A DNA stretch of 64,000 nucleotides, taken from contig NZ_BMJM01000002.1 of NCBI RefSeq assembly GCF_014643455.1, positions 124,406 to 188,405 of the forward strand, written 5' to 3'. The notes under the pieces are model-generated. The model ran no database searches and was not told where the DNA came from. It was given only the letters and a program-made list of their open reading frames with translations. The stretch comes from Sandarakinorhabdus glacialis (GTDB taxonomy: Bacteria > Pseudomonadota > Alphaproteobacteria > Sphingomonadales > Sphingomonadaceae). Each line of letters opens with the position of its first letter. Position 1 is the stretch's first letter. Below, in pieces: positions 8,889 to 17,858 of this stretch. A program made the translations under genes and the position numbers.

Positions 8889-9500
8889 ATGTCAGTGCAT
8901 AAAGCCGCAGCCGATACCGACATCGCAGAGGGCAAGCGCCGATCGGCGGCCGACCGTCTGTGCGAGACGGCGACCAACCTGTTCTATCAACGCGGTATTC
9001 GGGCCGTCGGGGTCGACGAGATCGTCACCGAGACTGGCGTGACCAAGCCGACATTGTACCGCAGCTTTGCGTCGAAGGACGATTTGATTGTGGTGTGCCT
9101 GCAGAAGCAGATTGCCGATAGCCAGGCGCGATGGGAGGCGATCGCAGCGCGTTATCCGGACGATGCGCTTGCCGAATTGAAGGCCCATTTCGCTGATTTT
9201 GCGGAGGAAATCGGGGCGCCTGATTATCGCGGTTGTGCGTCGACGAATGCGGCGGTGGAATTTCCGGACCCCCGGCATCCGGCGCGGGCGATCACCGATA
9301 ACTGCAAGGCGTTCATGCGCCAGCGGATGGGCGACCTGATTCGTCGGCTGCCGGTCAAGGATGCCGAGGGGCTGGCGGATGGCCTGATGCTGCTGCTCGA
9401 GGGCGCCAGCAGCAGCCGGCATACATCGGGGTCGCAGGGGCCTTCTTCGACGCTGGTTCAGACGTCGAACATGTTGCTGGCTGCCTATCTGGCGGGGTGA
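8889..9500 (+). CDS. TetR/AcrR family transcriptional regulator of the efflux operon
   Basis: 203 residues. The N-terminal TetR helix-turn-helix is clear: RLCETATNLFYQRGIRAVG, DEIVTETGVTKPTLYRSFAS, KDDLIVVCL. The C-terminal half is the ligand-binding helical domain. The ATG at 8889 follows GAGG by about 12 bases; a TTG at 8853 in frame would add twelve residues with no known role. The gene is divergent from the efflux operon across a long palindrome, the standard layout of a local repressor that releases when the pump's substrate binds. The ligand is unknown. Confidence 0.9.
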   Translation: MSVHKAAADTDIAEGKRRSAADRLCETATNLFYQRGIRAVGVDEIVTETGVTKPTLYRSFASKDDLIVVCLQKQIADSQARWEAIAARYPDDALAELKAHFADFAEEIGAPDYRGCASTNAAVEFPDPRHPARAITDNCKAFMRQRMGDLIRRLPVKDAEGLADGLMLLLEGASSSRHTSGSQGPSSTLVQTSNMLLAAYLAG

Positions 9501-9588
9501 TTTCGGGTGTTTCGGAGCGTGTTTCGGGTAAGCTGCCGGATAATGCCGGGGCCGTTACGACCTTGAAACCGGCATTTCGGGGTGGTCC

Positions 9589-9600
9589 GGGGGGGGGGGG
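9589..9600. repeat. G12 homopolymer in the frmA upstream region
   Basis: Twelve consecutive G on the plus strand, about 112 bases before the frmA start, inside a 211-base gap with no gene. The flanks carry several TTTCGG copies (9504-9530, 9576, 9616). Runs of this length are slippage-prone. An effect on frmA expression is only a suggestion; the run may also be an assembly artefact. Confidence 0.8.
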
Positions 9601-9711
9601 CATTTCCGACCTTGTTTCGGGATATCGGCGAATTTGTAGCGTTCGCGACATTTGCGGACTATTCCGGCCTGCCGGCACCGGAGTTCAGGTTGGTGGCAGA
9701 CAGGAGTTTTC

Positions 9712-10821
9712 ATGAAGACCCGTGCCGCCGTTGCGTTCGAAGCCAAGCGTCCGCTCGAAATCGTCGAGCTTGACCTGGAGGGGCCCAAGGCGGGCGAGGT
9801 TCTGGTCGAGATCATGGCCACCGGCATCTGCCATACCGATGCCTATACTCTGGACGGCCTCGACAGCGAGGGGCTGTTCCCCGCCGTGCTCGGGCATGAG
9901 GGTGCCGGCATCGTTCGCGAGATCGGCGCCGGGGTGACCAGCCTCGCTGTCGGCGACCATGTCATCCCGCTTTACACGCCCGAGTGCCGCCAGTGTAAGT
10001 CGTGCCTGAGCCAGAAGACCAATTTGTGCACGCAGATCCGGGCGACGCAGGGCAAGGGCGTGATGCCCGATGGCACGTCGCGGTTCAGCTACAAGGGCGC
10101 GATGCTGCATCATTACATGGGCTGCTCGACGTTTTCGAACTTCACGGTGTTGCCCGAGATTGCGCTGGCGAAGATCCGCACCGACGCACCGTTCCAGTCG
10201 GCGTGCTATATCGGGTGCGGGGTCACCACCGGCGTCGGCGCCGTGGTCAATACCGCCAAGGTCGAGGCCGGCGCCACTGTCATCGTGTTCGGGCTGGGCG
10301 GCATCGGGTTGAATGTCATCCAGGGGGCGCGGATGGTCGGCGCCGACAAGATCATCGGGGTCGATCTGAATGACGACAAGGCGGAATGGGGTCGCCGGTT
10401 CGGCATGACGCATTTCGTCAACCCCAAGGCGGTGGAGGGCGATATCGTCCAGCACCTGGTGGCGCTGACCGAGGGCGGGGCGGATTATACCTTTGACTGC
10501 ACCGGCAACACGACCGTAATGCGCCAGGCGCTCGAGGCGTGTCATCGCGGTTGGGGCGTGTCGGTTGTCATCGGCGTTGCCGAGGCGGGCAAGGAGATTT
10601 CGACGCGGCCGTTCCAGCTGGTGACCGGGCGGGTGTGGAAGGGGTCGGCATTCGGCGGTGCGCGCGGCCGGACCGATACGCCGAAAATCGTCGACTGGTA
10701 CATGAACGGCAAGATCGAGATCGATCCGATGATCACCCATGTGCTGACCCTCGACGAGATCAACAAGGGGTTCGACCTGATGCATGCGGGCAAGTCGATC
10801 CGCAGCGTCGTGGTTTTTTAG
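9712..10821 (+). CDS. frmA: S-(hydroxymethyl)glutathione dehydrogenase / class III alcohol dehydrogenase
   Basis: 369 residues. It oxidises the spontaneous formaldehyde-glutathione adduct to S-formylglutathione with NAD+, in the cytoplasm. Cys40 in [12 protein letters not shown] and the GHEGAG block bind catalytic zinc. The four-cysteine structural zinc loop is present ([17 protein letters not shown]). The NAD site reads [17 protein letters not shown] with an acidic residue after the next strand (IGVDLND). The C-terminus has [13 protein letters not shown], typical of class III. The ATG at 9712 follows CAGGAG. The next gene, fghA, starts 8 bases later and carries out the following step, so this is a two-gene formaldehyde detoxification operon. 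Confidence 0.96.
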   Translation: MKTRAAVAFEAKRPLEIVELDLEGPKAGEVLVEIMATGICHTDAYTLDGLDSEGLFPAVLGHEGAGIVREIGAGVTSLAVGDHVIPLYTPECRQCKSCLSQKTNLCTQIRATQGKGVMPDGTSRFSYKGAMLHHYMGCSTFSNFTVLPEIALAKIRTDAPFQSACYIGCGVTTGVGAVVNTAKVEAGATVIVFGLGGIGLNVIQGARMVGADKIIGVDLNDDKAEWGRRFGMTHFVNPKAVEGDIVQHLVALTEGGADYTFDCTGNTTVMRQALEACHRGWGVSVVIGVAEAGKEISTRPFQLVTGRVWKGSAFGGARGRTDTPKIVDWYMNGKIEIDPMITHVLTLDEINKGFDLMHAGKSIRSVVVF

Positions 10822-10829
10822 GAAACGGC

Positions 10830-11684
10830 ATGTCGATGGACAGTTTGCTGGAGACGGTATCGAGCAACCGGGCGTCTGGCGGCACGCAGGGCGTTTATCG
10901 GCATGCGTCGGCCGCGACCGGGACGCCGATGGTGTTCAGCGTCTTCGTGCCCGATCATGCGCCGGGGACGAAGCTGCCGCTGGTCTGGTATCTGTCGGGG
11001 CTGACCTGCACCCACGTCAATGTCACCGACAAGGGCGAGTTCCGGCGGGCGTGTGCCGAGCTTGGGTTGATCTTCATTGCGCCCGATACGTCGCCGCGCG
11101 GCGAGGGCGTGCCCGACGATGCTGCCGGGGCTTATGATTTCGGGCTTGGCGCCGGATTTTATGTCGATGCCACCGAAGCGCCGTTTGCGGCGAACTATCG
11201 GATGGAGACCTATGTCACGCAGGAGTTGCCGGCGCTGATTGTGGCGAATTTCCCGGTCGACACGGCGCGGCAGGGCATCACCGGCCATTCGATGGGTGGC
11301 CATGGCGCGCTGACGCTGGCGCTGCGCCATCCGGGGCAATATCGATCGGTCTCGGCGTTCTCGCCGATCGCCGCGCCGGGCCAAGTGCCGTGGGGCGAAA
11401 AGGCGCTGGGTGGTTATCTGGGCGGCGACCGCGAACTATGGCGGCACCATGATGCCACGGCGCTGATCGAAGACGGCGCGCGGGTGGCGGATATTCTGGT
11501 CGACCAGGGCGATGCCGACCAGTTCCTGGCGGAGCAGTTGCGCCCGGAATTGCTGGCGGCGGCGTGCGCGGCGGCGGGCATTCCGCTGACGCTGCGCATG
11601 CAGCCGGGCTATGACCATAGCTATTATTTCATATCGACGTTCATGGCCGACCATCTGGCCTGGCACGCCGCGCGGTTGAGCTAG
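10830..11684 (+). CDS. fghA: S-formylglutathione hydrolase
   Basis: 284 residues. It hydrolyses S-formylglutathione to formate and glutathione, finishing the pathway begun by frmA. It is an esterase-D-type alpha/beta hydrolase: the oxyanion region is WYLSGLTCT, the nucleophile is Ser154 in GHSMGGHGAL, the acid lies in LVDQGDADQF, and the histidine is in GYDHSYYF. The length is normal for the family (about 280). The start at 10830 is ATG; a second ATG follows two codons later. The gene ends with TAG 19 bases before a palindromic repeat and is convergent with cobU. Confidence 0.95.
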   Translation: MSMDSLLETVSSNRASGGTQGVYRHASAATGTPMVFSVFVPDHAPGTKLPLVWYLSGLTCTHVNVTDKGEFRRACAELGLIFIAPDTSPRGEGVPDDAAGAYDFGLGAGFYVDATEAPFAANYRMETYVTQELPALIVANFPVDTARQGITGHSMGGHGALTLALRHPGQYRSVSAFSPIAAPGQVPWGEKALGGYLGGDRELWRHHDATALIEDGARVADILVDQGDADQFLAEQLRPELLAAACAAAGIPLTLRMQPGYDHSYYFISTFMADHLAWHAARLS

Positions 11685-11702
11685 AAAAGGGCGCAGGGAA
11701 GT

Positions 11703-11737
11703 AGCTGGGTCCCGGGTTCAAGTCCGGGATGACAGCT
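11703..11737. repeat. Dispersed palindromic element, copy 1, between convergent fghA and cobU
   Basis: Core CTGGGTCCCGGG, then TTCAAG, then TCCGGGATGACA, with outer AGCT on both sides. It shares the core with copies at 21637 and 57471. All three sit between genes that converge. It may act as a two-way terminator or mRNA end stabiliser. Confidence 0.75.
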
Positions 11738-11738
11738 T

Positions 11739-12254
11739 CTATTTCAAGCGCAGGGTGAGACCGGCGGCGACGAAGAACACGGTATCGGCGAGTGCGGCGA
11801 CCTGTTGGTGGAGACGGCCGGCGGCGTCGCGGAATTGCCGTGCAAGGGCGTTGTCGGGGACGATGCCGAGGCCGGTTTCGTTGCTGATGAGGATGACCGG
11901 GCACCGGGCGGCGGCGAGGGCGGCGAGGAGCGCGGCCTGGGCGGCCGGGAGGTCTGCGTCCGAGAGAAGGAGGTTGCTGGTCCAGAGGGTCAGGCAATCG
12001 ACGAGGACGATGTTGCCGAGGACGGCTTCGCGGGCGATGGCGGCGGGCAGGTCGAGCGGGCAGTCGGTGGTGCGCCAGCGCGGCCCGCGGTCGGTGCGAT
12101 GACGGGCGATACGGTCGGCCATTTCGGCGTCGAAGGCTTGGCCGGTGGCGAGATAGGCGAGCGAGCCGTGTTGGCTTTCGGCCATTTCCTGCGCCAGGCG
12201 GCTTTTGCCCGAGCGGGCGCCGCCGAGGAAAAAGGTCAGGGAATTCTTGGTCAC
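11739..12254 (-). CDS. cobU: Adenosylcobinamide kinase / adenosylcobinamide-phosphate guanylyltransferase
   Basis: 171 residues. This bifunctional enzyme (also called cobP) phosphorylates adenosylcobinamide and then attaches GMP, giving adenosylcobinamide-GDP for CobS. The P-loop is FFLGGARSGKS near residue 8. Family blocks follow: RHRTDRGPRWRT with the guanylylated histidine region, VLVDCLTLWTSNLLL, and SNETGLGIVPDNALARQFRD. The protein ends in AAGLTLRLK, as in the family. It reads away from the main cob operon and starts 36 bases from the riboswitch, so it has its own promoter in the shared region. Confidence 0.94.
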   Translation of the reverse strand: MTKNSLTFFLGGARSGKSRLAQEMAESQHGSLAYLATGQAFDAEMADRIARHRTDRGPRWRTTDCPLDLPAAIAREAVLGNIVLVDCLTLWTSNLLLSDADLPAAQAALLAALAAARCPVILISNETGLGIVPDNALARQFRDAAGRLHQQVAALADTVFFVAAGLTLRLK

Positions 12255-12289
12255 TCTTGCCCTTTCGGCGGCGGACGCATATCGGGCCT

Positions 12290-12475
12290 ATGCGACAGGT
12301 TTCCAGAAATGGAAATAATAGGGAACCCAGAGGCAGATTTCGTTTCTGCAAACCGGGGCTGTGCCCGCAACTGTGACCGGATAGCGGTCGCCCCAAATTG
12401 CCACTGATTGCGCAAGCGATCGGGAAGGCGGGGCGGACGCAGCGACCCGGGAGCCAGGAGACCTGCCTGTCGCGG
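12290..12475 (+). ncRNA. Cobalamin riboswitch
   Basis: The 5' leader of the btuB operon shows the B12-element parts in order: the P3-P6 core with GGCTGTGCCCGCAACTGTGA (about 12355-12374), the B12-box core GCCACTG at 12400-12406, GGGAAGGCGGGGC from about 12421, and the closing GAGCCAGGAGACCTGCC at 12451-12467. Adenosylcobalamin binding is expected to repress the genes downstream. The limits are approximate since I could not fold it. Confidence 0.9.
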
Positions 12476-12619
12476 TCGGTCCATTGTGCAGACGGGGTGT
12501 TCTGTGTGATCGAGGTTCGCCTCGCGTGACGACATCGAAGGAGGTGGCGTTGCGCGAAGGGTCGATCATGACCGTTTTGCCAGGCTTTCTGCCGTGTCCG
12601 GGTAACCGGGGCACGCCCT

Positions 12620-12640
12620 CTCCTGTTGTTCAACCAGGAG
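12620..12640 (+). promoter_or_regulatory. btuB: Hairpin masking the btuB ribosome binding site, probable riboswitch expression platform
   Basis: CTCCTG at 12620-12625 is complementary to CAGGAG at 12635-12640, and a few inner bases can also pair. CAGGAG is the start of the AGGAGG ribosome binding site of btuB, 5 bases before its ATG. Closing this stem would hide the site, so control at translation is likely. Confidence 0.6.
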
Positions 12641-12645
12641 GCCAA

Positions 12646-14544
12646 ATGCGCAATCTTTCCTATCTTCTGCTCGCTACTGTGTCGGTTCTTGCTACCGCGG
12701 GCCATGCCGACGAGGCACCCGATACCATCGTCGTCACCGCCAATCGTTCGCCGCAGCCGATCGAGCGGGTCGGACAGTCGATAACGGTCATCGATTCCGC
12801 CGAGATCGCGCGCCGCCAGACGGCGAACGTCGTCGATATCCTGCGGACCGTTCCCGGCGTGGCGATCTCGCGCAATGGCGGTATCGGGTCGTCGACCTCG
12901 GTTTACATCCGCGGCGCCGACAGCGACCAGACGGTGGCGTTGATCGACGGCGTCAAGCTGAACGATCCGTCGTCGCCCGGCGGCGGCTTCAACTTCGGCA
13001 ATCTGCTGGTCGGCAATATCGACCGGATCGAGGTGCTGCGCGGATCACAGTCGGTGCTGTGGGGCAGCCAGGCGATCGGCGGCGTCATCAACATGATCAC
13101 CCGCCAGCCAAGCGAAGACCTGGCGATCAATGCGCACGGCGAATATGGCTATCGCAACACGGCGCAGATCGTCGGCAATGTCTCGGGCAAGGCCGGGCCG
13201 CTGTCGGCAAGCGCCGGGGCGGGATATTTCCGCACCGATGGCATCTCGAACTTTTCCGAGGATCGCGGCGGCACCGAGAAGGACGGCTATGAGAATTTCG
13301 GCGCCAATGCCAATCTCAACCTGGCGCTGAGCGAGGCGATCTCGATCGACGCGCGCGGCTGGTTTTCAAACGGCGAAGTCGGCATCGACGGTTTCCCCGC
13401 ACCCAGCTTTGCCTTTGGCGACACGCTCGAGACGTCGACGGCCCGCGAGATCGTCGCCTATACCGGGATCAACGCGGCGTTGCTGGACGGGCGCTTTCGC
13501 AACCGGGCCGGCTTTGCGTTCACCGACTCGCGGCGCCGCAACGACGATACCGGCACCGAGACCTTTGCCGGTGACGGGCGCAACGAGCGGTTCGAATACC
13601 AGGGCGTATTCGACATCGCCAAGGGCTGGCAGGCGACGGCCGGGCTCGAGCGCGAGACTTCGCGGTTCTCGACGTCGAGCTATGGCGGGCCGGTGACCAA
13701 GGGGCGGGCACGGCTTGACAGCATCTATGGCCAGTTGCTGGCGTCGCCGGTGGCCGGGATGACGTTGACGGCCGGCGTGCGGCACGACGATCATGATCGC
13801 TTCGGTGGTGCGACGACGTTCGGCGGTAGCGGCGTTTATACGGTTGCAGCCACGGGCACGACGATCCGGGCGAGCTATTCGGAAGGCTTCAAGGCGCCGT
13901 CGCTGTTCCAGTTGCAGAGCGAATATGGCAATCAGGCGCTGCGGCCGGAACGGTCGACGGGCTGGGATGCGGGGATTACGCAGCGGGCTTTGGATGGCGC
14001 GATCGAGGCCAGCGCGACCTATTTCAAGCGCGATACCACCGACCTTATCAACTTCGTGTCGTGTTCCCGGCCGCTGACCGGGATCTGTGCCGGGCGGCCG
14101 TTCGGCACTTATGACAATGTCGCGAAGGCGCGCGCCGACGGCGCCGAGTTGGTGCTGGCGTTGCGGCCGGTCGATGCGCTGCGGGTGCAGGCCAACTATA
14201 CCTATGTCAACGCCGTCAACCGGTCGCCGGGGAACGTCAATTTCGGCAAGCTGCTGGTGCGGCGGCCGCAGCACAGTGTCAGCACGGTGGTCGATTACCG
14301 CTGGCCGTTCGGGCTCGAGACGGGAGCGACACTGACCCATGTCGGCGCCAGCTTCGACAATGCCAACAACAAGCGCAAGGTCGAGGGCTATGTGCTCGCC
14401 GATATTCGGGCTTCGTTCCCGATCACCACGGGCGTCGAGGTCTATGGCCGGATCGAGAATTTGTTCGACGAGCGTTATGAGACGATCTTCCGCTATGGCC
14501 AGCCCGGGCGCGCCGGTTATGCTGGGGTGCGATTGCGCTACTGA
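12646..14544 (+). CDS. btuB: TonB-dependent vitamin B12 outer-membrane receptor
   Basis: 632 residues. It imports cobalamin and other corrinoids across the outer membrane using TonB energy. A signal peptide ends near HADEAP. The TonB box region is PDTIVVTANR, then the plug domain (ITVIDSAEIARRQTANVVDI, VYIRGADSDQTVALIDGV, RIEVLRGSQSVLWGSQAIGG) up to about residue 150, then the barrel. The end is GYAGVRLRY with a terminal aromatic residue. The start is fixed by AGGAGG 5 bases upstream. The riboswitch in the leader and the cob genes behind it support corrinoid, not iron, as ligand. Its stop overlaps the next start (TGATG). Confidence 0.94.
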   Translation: MRNLSYLLLATVSVLATAGHADEAPDTIVVTANRSPQPIERVGQSITVIDSAEIARRQTANVVDILRTVPGVAISRNGGIGSSTSVYIRGADSDQTVALIDGVKLNDPSSPGGGFNFGNLLVGNIDRIEVLRGSQSVLWGSQAIGGVINMITRQPSEDLAINAHGEYGYRNTAQIVGNVSGKAGPLSASAGAGYFRTDGISNFSEDRGGTEKDGYENFGANANLNLALSEAISIDARGWFSNGEVGIDGFPAPSFAFGDTLETSTAREIVAYTGINAALLDGRFRNRAGFAFTDSRRRNDDTGTETFAGDGRNERFEYQGVFDIAKGWQATAGLERETSRFSTSSYGGPVTKGRARLDSIYGQLLASPVAGMTLTAGVRHDDHDRFGGATTFGGSGVYTVAATGTTIRASYSEGFKAPSLFQLQSEYGNQALRPERSTGWDAGITQRALDGAIEASATYFKRDTTDLINFVSCSRPLTGICAGRPFGTYDNVAKARADGAELVLALRPVDALRVQANYTYVNAVNRSPGNVNFGKLLVRRPQHSVSTVVDYRWPFGLETGATLTHVGASFDNANNKRKVEGYVLADIRASFPITTGVEVYGRIENLFDERYETIFRYGQPGRAGYAGVRLRY

Positions 14545-15530
14545 TGACAGGGATGCGCGCCAGCATCGCGCCGTTTGCCGTTCATGGCGGACGGATCGAG
14601 CTGGCGCGCGCCCGATTTCCCGGCGGGGCGGGTTGGATCGACTTGTCGACAGGGATCAGCCCCTGGGCCTATTCGTTTTCGGTCGATGCCGGGGCGTTGT
14701 TGCGGTTGCCCGAGCCGGGGGCGTTGGCGGGGCTCGAACAGGCGGCGGCGGCGGTGTTCGGCAGTGTGCCCGCCGAGACAGTGGCGGTGCCGGGGAGTGA
14801 TTTGGCGCTGCGGTTGGTCGGGCAACTGGCGGGGGCGCGGACGCCGGCTGTCGTTGGGCCGGGATATTCGGGGCACCGGGCGATGTGGGATGATGCGGCG
14901 ATGCTGGCCGACGTTCCTGAGACGGGGCATGACGCGGTCGTGCTGGCGCGGCCGAACAATCCCGATGGACGGATGATCGATTTTGATTTGCTGGCGGGCG
15001 CGGCGCGGCGGCTGGCGGCGCTGGGGGGCTGGCTGGTGGTCGACGAGGCGTTTGCCGATGCGGGGGATGAAGCGAGCATTGCCTCGCTGGGCTGGCCGGG
15101 GACGATCGTGCTGCGGTCGTTCGGCAAGTTTTTCGGGCTGGCCGGGCTGCGGCTGGGATTCGTGATTGCGCCGGCACCGATGGCGGCGGCGCTGCGGCGG
15201 TTGCTGGGGGATTGGCCGGTATCGGGGCCGGCGATTGCCATCGGGACGGCGGCGTATGGCGATCATGCCTGGCAGGCGGCGCAGCGGGTTCGGCTGGCCG
15301 ACGCGGCGGGGCGGCTGGATGGGCTTTTGACGGGTGCGGGATTGGCGGTGGTTGGCGGGACTTCGTGTTTTCGGCTGGTCGATACGGCCGATGCGGCGGG
15401 GCTGTTCGTGCGGCTTGCCGGCCATAGCATCCTGACCCGGCCTTTTGCCGATGACGGGCGGCGATTGCGGATTGGACTGCCTGTGGATGAGGTTGCCTTT
15501 GCGCGCCTTGGCGTTGCACTCGGGAGATGA
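14544..15530 (+). CDS. cobC: Threonine-phosphate decarboxylase (PLP-dependent)
   Basis: 328 residues. In alphaproteobacterial naming cobC (enteric cobD) decarboxylates L-threonine phosphate to (R)-1-amino-2-propanol phosphate, the linker of the nucleotide loop. It is a fold-type-I aminotransferase homologue: HGG near the start, WIDLSTGISPW, a short ARPNNPDGRM substrate loop, VVDEAF, and the PLP lysine in LRSFGKFFGLAGLRLGF. The C-terminal arginine region is RRLRIGLP. The start overlaps the btuB stop by one base. The family also includes histidinol-phosphate aminotransferase, but context and the SFGKFFGLAG motif favour CobC. Confidence 0.9.
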   Translation: MTGMRASIAPFAVHGGRIELARARFPGGAGWIDLSTGISPWAYSFSVDAGALLRLPEPGALAGLEQAAAAVFGSVPAETVAVPGSDLALRLVGQLAGARTPAVVGPGYSGHRAMWDDAAMLADVPETGHDAVVLARPNNPDGRMIDFDLLAGAARRLAALGGWLVVDEAFADAGDEASIASLGWPGTIVLRSFGKFFGLAGLRLGFVIAPAPMAAALRRLLGDWPVSGPAIAIGTAAYGDHAWQAAQRVRLADAAGRLDGLLTGAGLAVVGGTSCFRLVDTADAAGLFVRLAGHSILTRPFADDGRRLRIGLPVDEVAFARLGVALGR

Positions 15531-16144
15531 CGATGACCGAAACCGACGAGGATTTTGCTGTTCATAACGCGCGGATGAAGCGCGTGCAGGCGGCGCGCGA
15601 GCGGATGCAGGCGCGGCGGACGCTCGAGCGCGGGCTGTTGATCGTTCACACCGGCAACGGCAAGGGCAAGTCGTCGTCGGCGTTCGGCATGGCGATCCGC
15701 AGCCTTGGCTGGGGGATGAAGGTCGGCATCGTCCAGTATGTGAAGGGCGGTTGGGAAACGGGGGAGAAGACTTTTTTCCAGGCCAATCCGGACCTGCTGA
15801 CGTTCGAGGTCATGGGCGAGGGGTTTACCTGGGACACGCAGGACCGGGCGCGGGATATCGCGGCGGCGCGGGCGGCGTGGGAGCGGTCGAAGGCGCTGAT
15901 CCTTGATCCGGCGTATGAGTTCGTCATCCTCGATGAGCTGAATATCGTGTTGCGCCACGATACGCTGCCGATCGGCGAGATTGTCGCGTTTCTGAAGGAA
16001 CGCCCGCTGACCAAGCATATCTGCATTACCGGGCGTGATGCGAAACCGGAGCTGATCGAGGTTGCCGATCTGGTGACCGAGTTCGCCGAGGTCAAGCATC
16101 CGTTCAAGGCGGGTTTCAAGGCGCAGAAGGGCGTCGAATATTGA
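15527..16144 (+). CDS. cobO: Cob(I)yrinic acid a,c-diamide adenosyltransferase, CobO/BtuR type
   Basis: 205 residues. It transfers the 5'-deoxyadenosyl group of ATP to the cobalt of reduced corrinoids. The P-loop is IVHTGNGKGKSSSAFGMAIR near residue 38, unusual in ATP orientation but diagnostic of the CobA/CobO family. Further blocks are GIVQYVKGGWETGE, FVILDELNIVL and HICITGRDAKPELIEVADLVTE. The first 35 residues are the charged helix seen in the family. ATG overlaps the cobC stop (ATGA) and the gene ends in a one-base overlap with the next. Confidence 0.95.
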   Translation: MTMTETDEDFAVHNARMKRVQAARERMQARRTLERGLLIVHTGNGKGKSSSAFGMAIRSLGWGMKVGIVQYVKGGWETGEKTFFQANPDLLTFEVMGEGFTWDTQDRARDIAAARAAWERSKALILDPAYEFVILDELNIVLRHDTLPIGEIVAFLKERPLTKHICITGRDAKPELIEVADLVTEFAEVKHPFKAGFKAQKGVEY

Positions 16145-16938
16145 TGCGAGTTATCGGCCTGGCGCTGGTGTTGGCGGGTGCTCCGGTGGAAGCGGCGCCG
16201 CGGATCGTGTCGATCAATCCGTGTGTCGATGCGATATTGATGCATGTTGCCGACCCGGGCCAGATCGCGGGGATCAGCCATTATTCGAAGGATCCGCGCG
16301 CGAGTTCGATCACGGTCGCCCAAGCGGCGCGGTTCAAGGCGACGTCGGGGACTGCCGAGGAAGTGGTGGCGCTGGCGCCCGATATCGTCATTGCCGGGGC
16401 GCATGTGGCGCCGTCGACGATCGCGGCGCTGCGGCGGATGAATATCGCGCTGCTGCAGCTGGGTGTGTCGGAGAGCCTTGCCGAAAATCGGGTGCAGATT
16501 GCGCAGATTGCGGCGGCGGCGGGGCATGTGGGGCGCGGGGCGCGGTTGAATGCGCGGATCGATGCGGCGGTGAAGGCGGCGCATACGGCGGGGTCGGCGG
16601 TGCCGGCGCTGATCTGGCAGGGCGGTGGGCTGGTGCCGGGGACCGAGACGCTGGCCGATGAGCTGCTGCGGACGACGGGGTTTCATAATCTGAGCAAGGA
16701 TTATGGCTTGAAGCGCTGGGACGTGTTGCCGCTGGAGCATTTGGTTGGGCGGCCGCCGCGGGTGTTGTTTTCGGTGGGCGATGCCTCGGGGACCGACAGG
16801 ATGCTGGGGCACCGGGTGCTGCGGCCGCTGGCCGGGCATATCGCGGTGCGGGAATATCCGGAGCGGCTGATGCATTGCGGCGGGCCGACGATCATAGAGG
16901 CGGTGGGGCTGCTGGCGCGGGTGCGGCGGTCGCTTTGA
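16144..16938 (+). CDS. btuF: Periplasmic corrinoid-binding protein, BtuF-like
   Basis: 264 residues. A helical-backbone substrate-binding protein of the BtuF/FepB class: a short signal sequence ending VEAA, then PRIVSINPCVDAILMHV, GISHYSKDP, EEVVALAPDIVIAGAH and a C-terminal lobe with LGHRVLRPLAGH. Its place between cobO and cbiB points to a corrinoid ligand. No BtuC permease or BtuD ATPase gene lies in the window, so the transporter partners must be elsewhere. The start is ATG at 16144, overlapping the cobO stop; the gene ends in a 4-base overlap with cbiB. Confidence 0.82.
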   Translation: MRVIGLALVLAGAPVEAAPRIVSINPCVDAILMHVADPGQIAGISHYSKDPRASSITVAQAARFKATSGTAEEVVALAPDIVIAGAHVAPSTIAALRRMNIALLQLGVSESLAENRVQIAQIAAAAGHVGRGARLNARIDAAVKAAHTAGSAVPALIWQGGGLVPGTETLADELLRTTGFHNLSKDYGLKRWDVLPLEHLVGRPPRVLFSVGDASGTDRMLGHRVLRPLAGHIAVREYPERLMHCGGPTIIEAVGLLARVRRSL

Positions 16939-17858
16939 ACCGGGGTGAGCTGTTGTTGGTGGTGCTCGTTGCCGAGGCGGCGCTGGGGTATCCGGCGTGG
17001 TTGTTTGCGGCGGTGGGGCATCCGGTGAGTTGGGTGGGGGCGTTGATCGGGGGGCTTGAGCGGCGGTGGAATGCGGGGGGGGCGGGGCGCCGGCGGGCTT
17101 TCGGGATGCTGTTGCTGGTTGTGCTGGTTGGGGTTGCGGGCGGGGCTGGTTGGGCGGTGACGTTCTTGGTCGGGGAGGGGTGGGGCGTTGCCTTGCTCGT
17201 GCTTGTGGCGACTGCGGGGTTGGCGCAGCGCAGCCTGTACGATCATGTGGCGGCGGTGGCGCGGCCGCTTGGCGCGGGCGATCTGGTGGCGGCGCGGGTG
17301 GCGGTTGGGGCGATCGTTGGGCGTGATACCGGGGCGCTCGATGAGAGCAGGGTTGCGGTGGCGGCGATCGAGAGCCTGGCGGAGAGTTTTTGCGATGGTG
17401 TGGTGGGGCCGGCGCTGTGGTTCCTGGTGGGCGGGCTGCCGGGGCTGTTGATTTGCAAGGCGATCAATACGGCGGATTCGATCGTCGGGCACCGGGATGC
17501 GCGGCATGGCGATTTCGGCTGGGCGGCGGCGCGGGCGGATGATTTGGTGATGTGGGTGCCGGCGCGGGTGGCGGGGTTGCTGGTGGCGGCGGCGGGCGGG
17601 GGCGGGTTGCGGGTCATGTGGCGGGATGCGGGCAAGCATGCTTCGCCGAACGGGGGTTGGCCGGAGGCGGCGATGGCGGGGGCGCTCGGGGTGCGGCTGG
17701 GGGGAGCGGTCTCCTATGATGGTGAGTTGGCGCAGCGGGCGGTGCTGGGGGATGGCCGGGCGCCGGGAGTGGCGGACCTGGCGCGCGGCTTGCGGATTTA
17801 TGTGCGGGCGTGCGGATTGCTGTGGGTGGTGGTCGGGGGTGCGGCATGGCTGCTGTGA
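16935..17858 (+). CDS. cbiB: Adenosylcobinamide-phosphate synthase, CbiB type
   Basis: 307 residues; also named cobD in aerobic pathways. This integral membrane enzyme attaches aminopropanol or its phosphate to adenosylcobyric acid. Motifs include [81 protein letters not shown] and [12 protein letters not shown]. Several hydrophobic helices fit the family. The most likely start is TTG at 16935, overlapping the btuF stop as TTGA, giving [20 protein letters not shown]. No ATG is available nearby. It overlaps cobQ by 13 bases. Confidence 0.93.
   Translation: MNRGELLLVVLVAEAALGYPAWLFAAVGHPVSWVGALIGGLERRWNAGGAGRRRAFGMLLLVVLVGVAGGAGWAVTFLVGEGWGVALLVLVATAGLAQRSLYDHVAAVARPLGAGDLVAARVAVGAIVGRDTGALDESRVAVAAIESLAESFCDGVVGPALWFLVGGLPGLLICKAINTADSIVGHRDARHGDFGWAAARADDLVMWVPARVAGLLVAAAGGGGLRVMWRDAGKHASPNGGWPEAAMAGALGVRLGGAVSYDGELAQRAVLGDGRAPGVADLARGLRIYVRACGLLWVVVGGAAWLL

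Noticed and set aside
11703-11737. Resemblance of GGGTTCAAGTCC to a tRNA T-arm, hence a possible tRNA fragment or attachment site
   Set aside because: No cloverleaf or acceptor stem, and the sister copies read GGGTCAAGCCC and GGGTCGAGCCC, so this is a repeat family.
12484-12645. Open frame ahead of btuB that would extend its N-terminus by 54 residues
   Set aside because: It overlaps the riboswitch leader; the true start has AGGAGG and a normal signal peptide.
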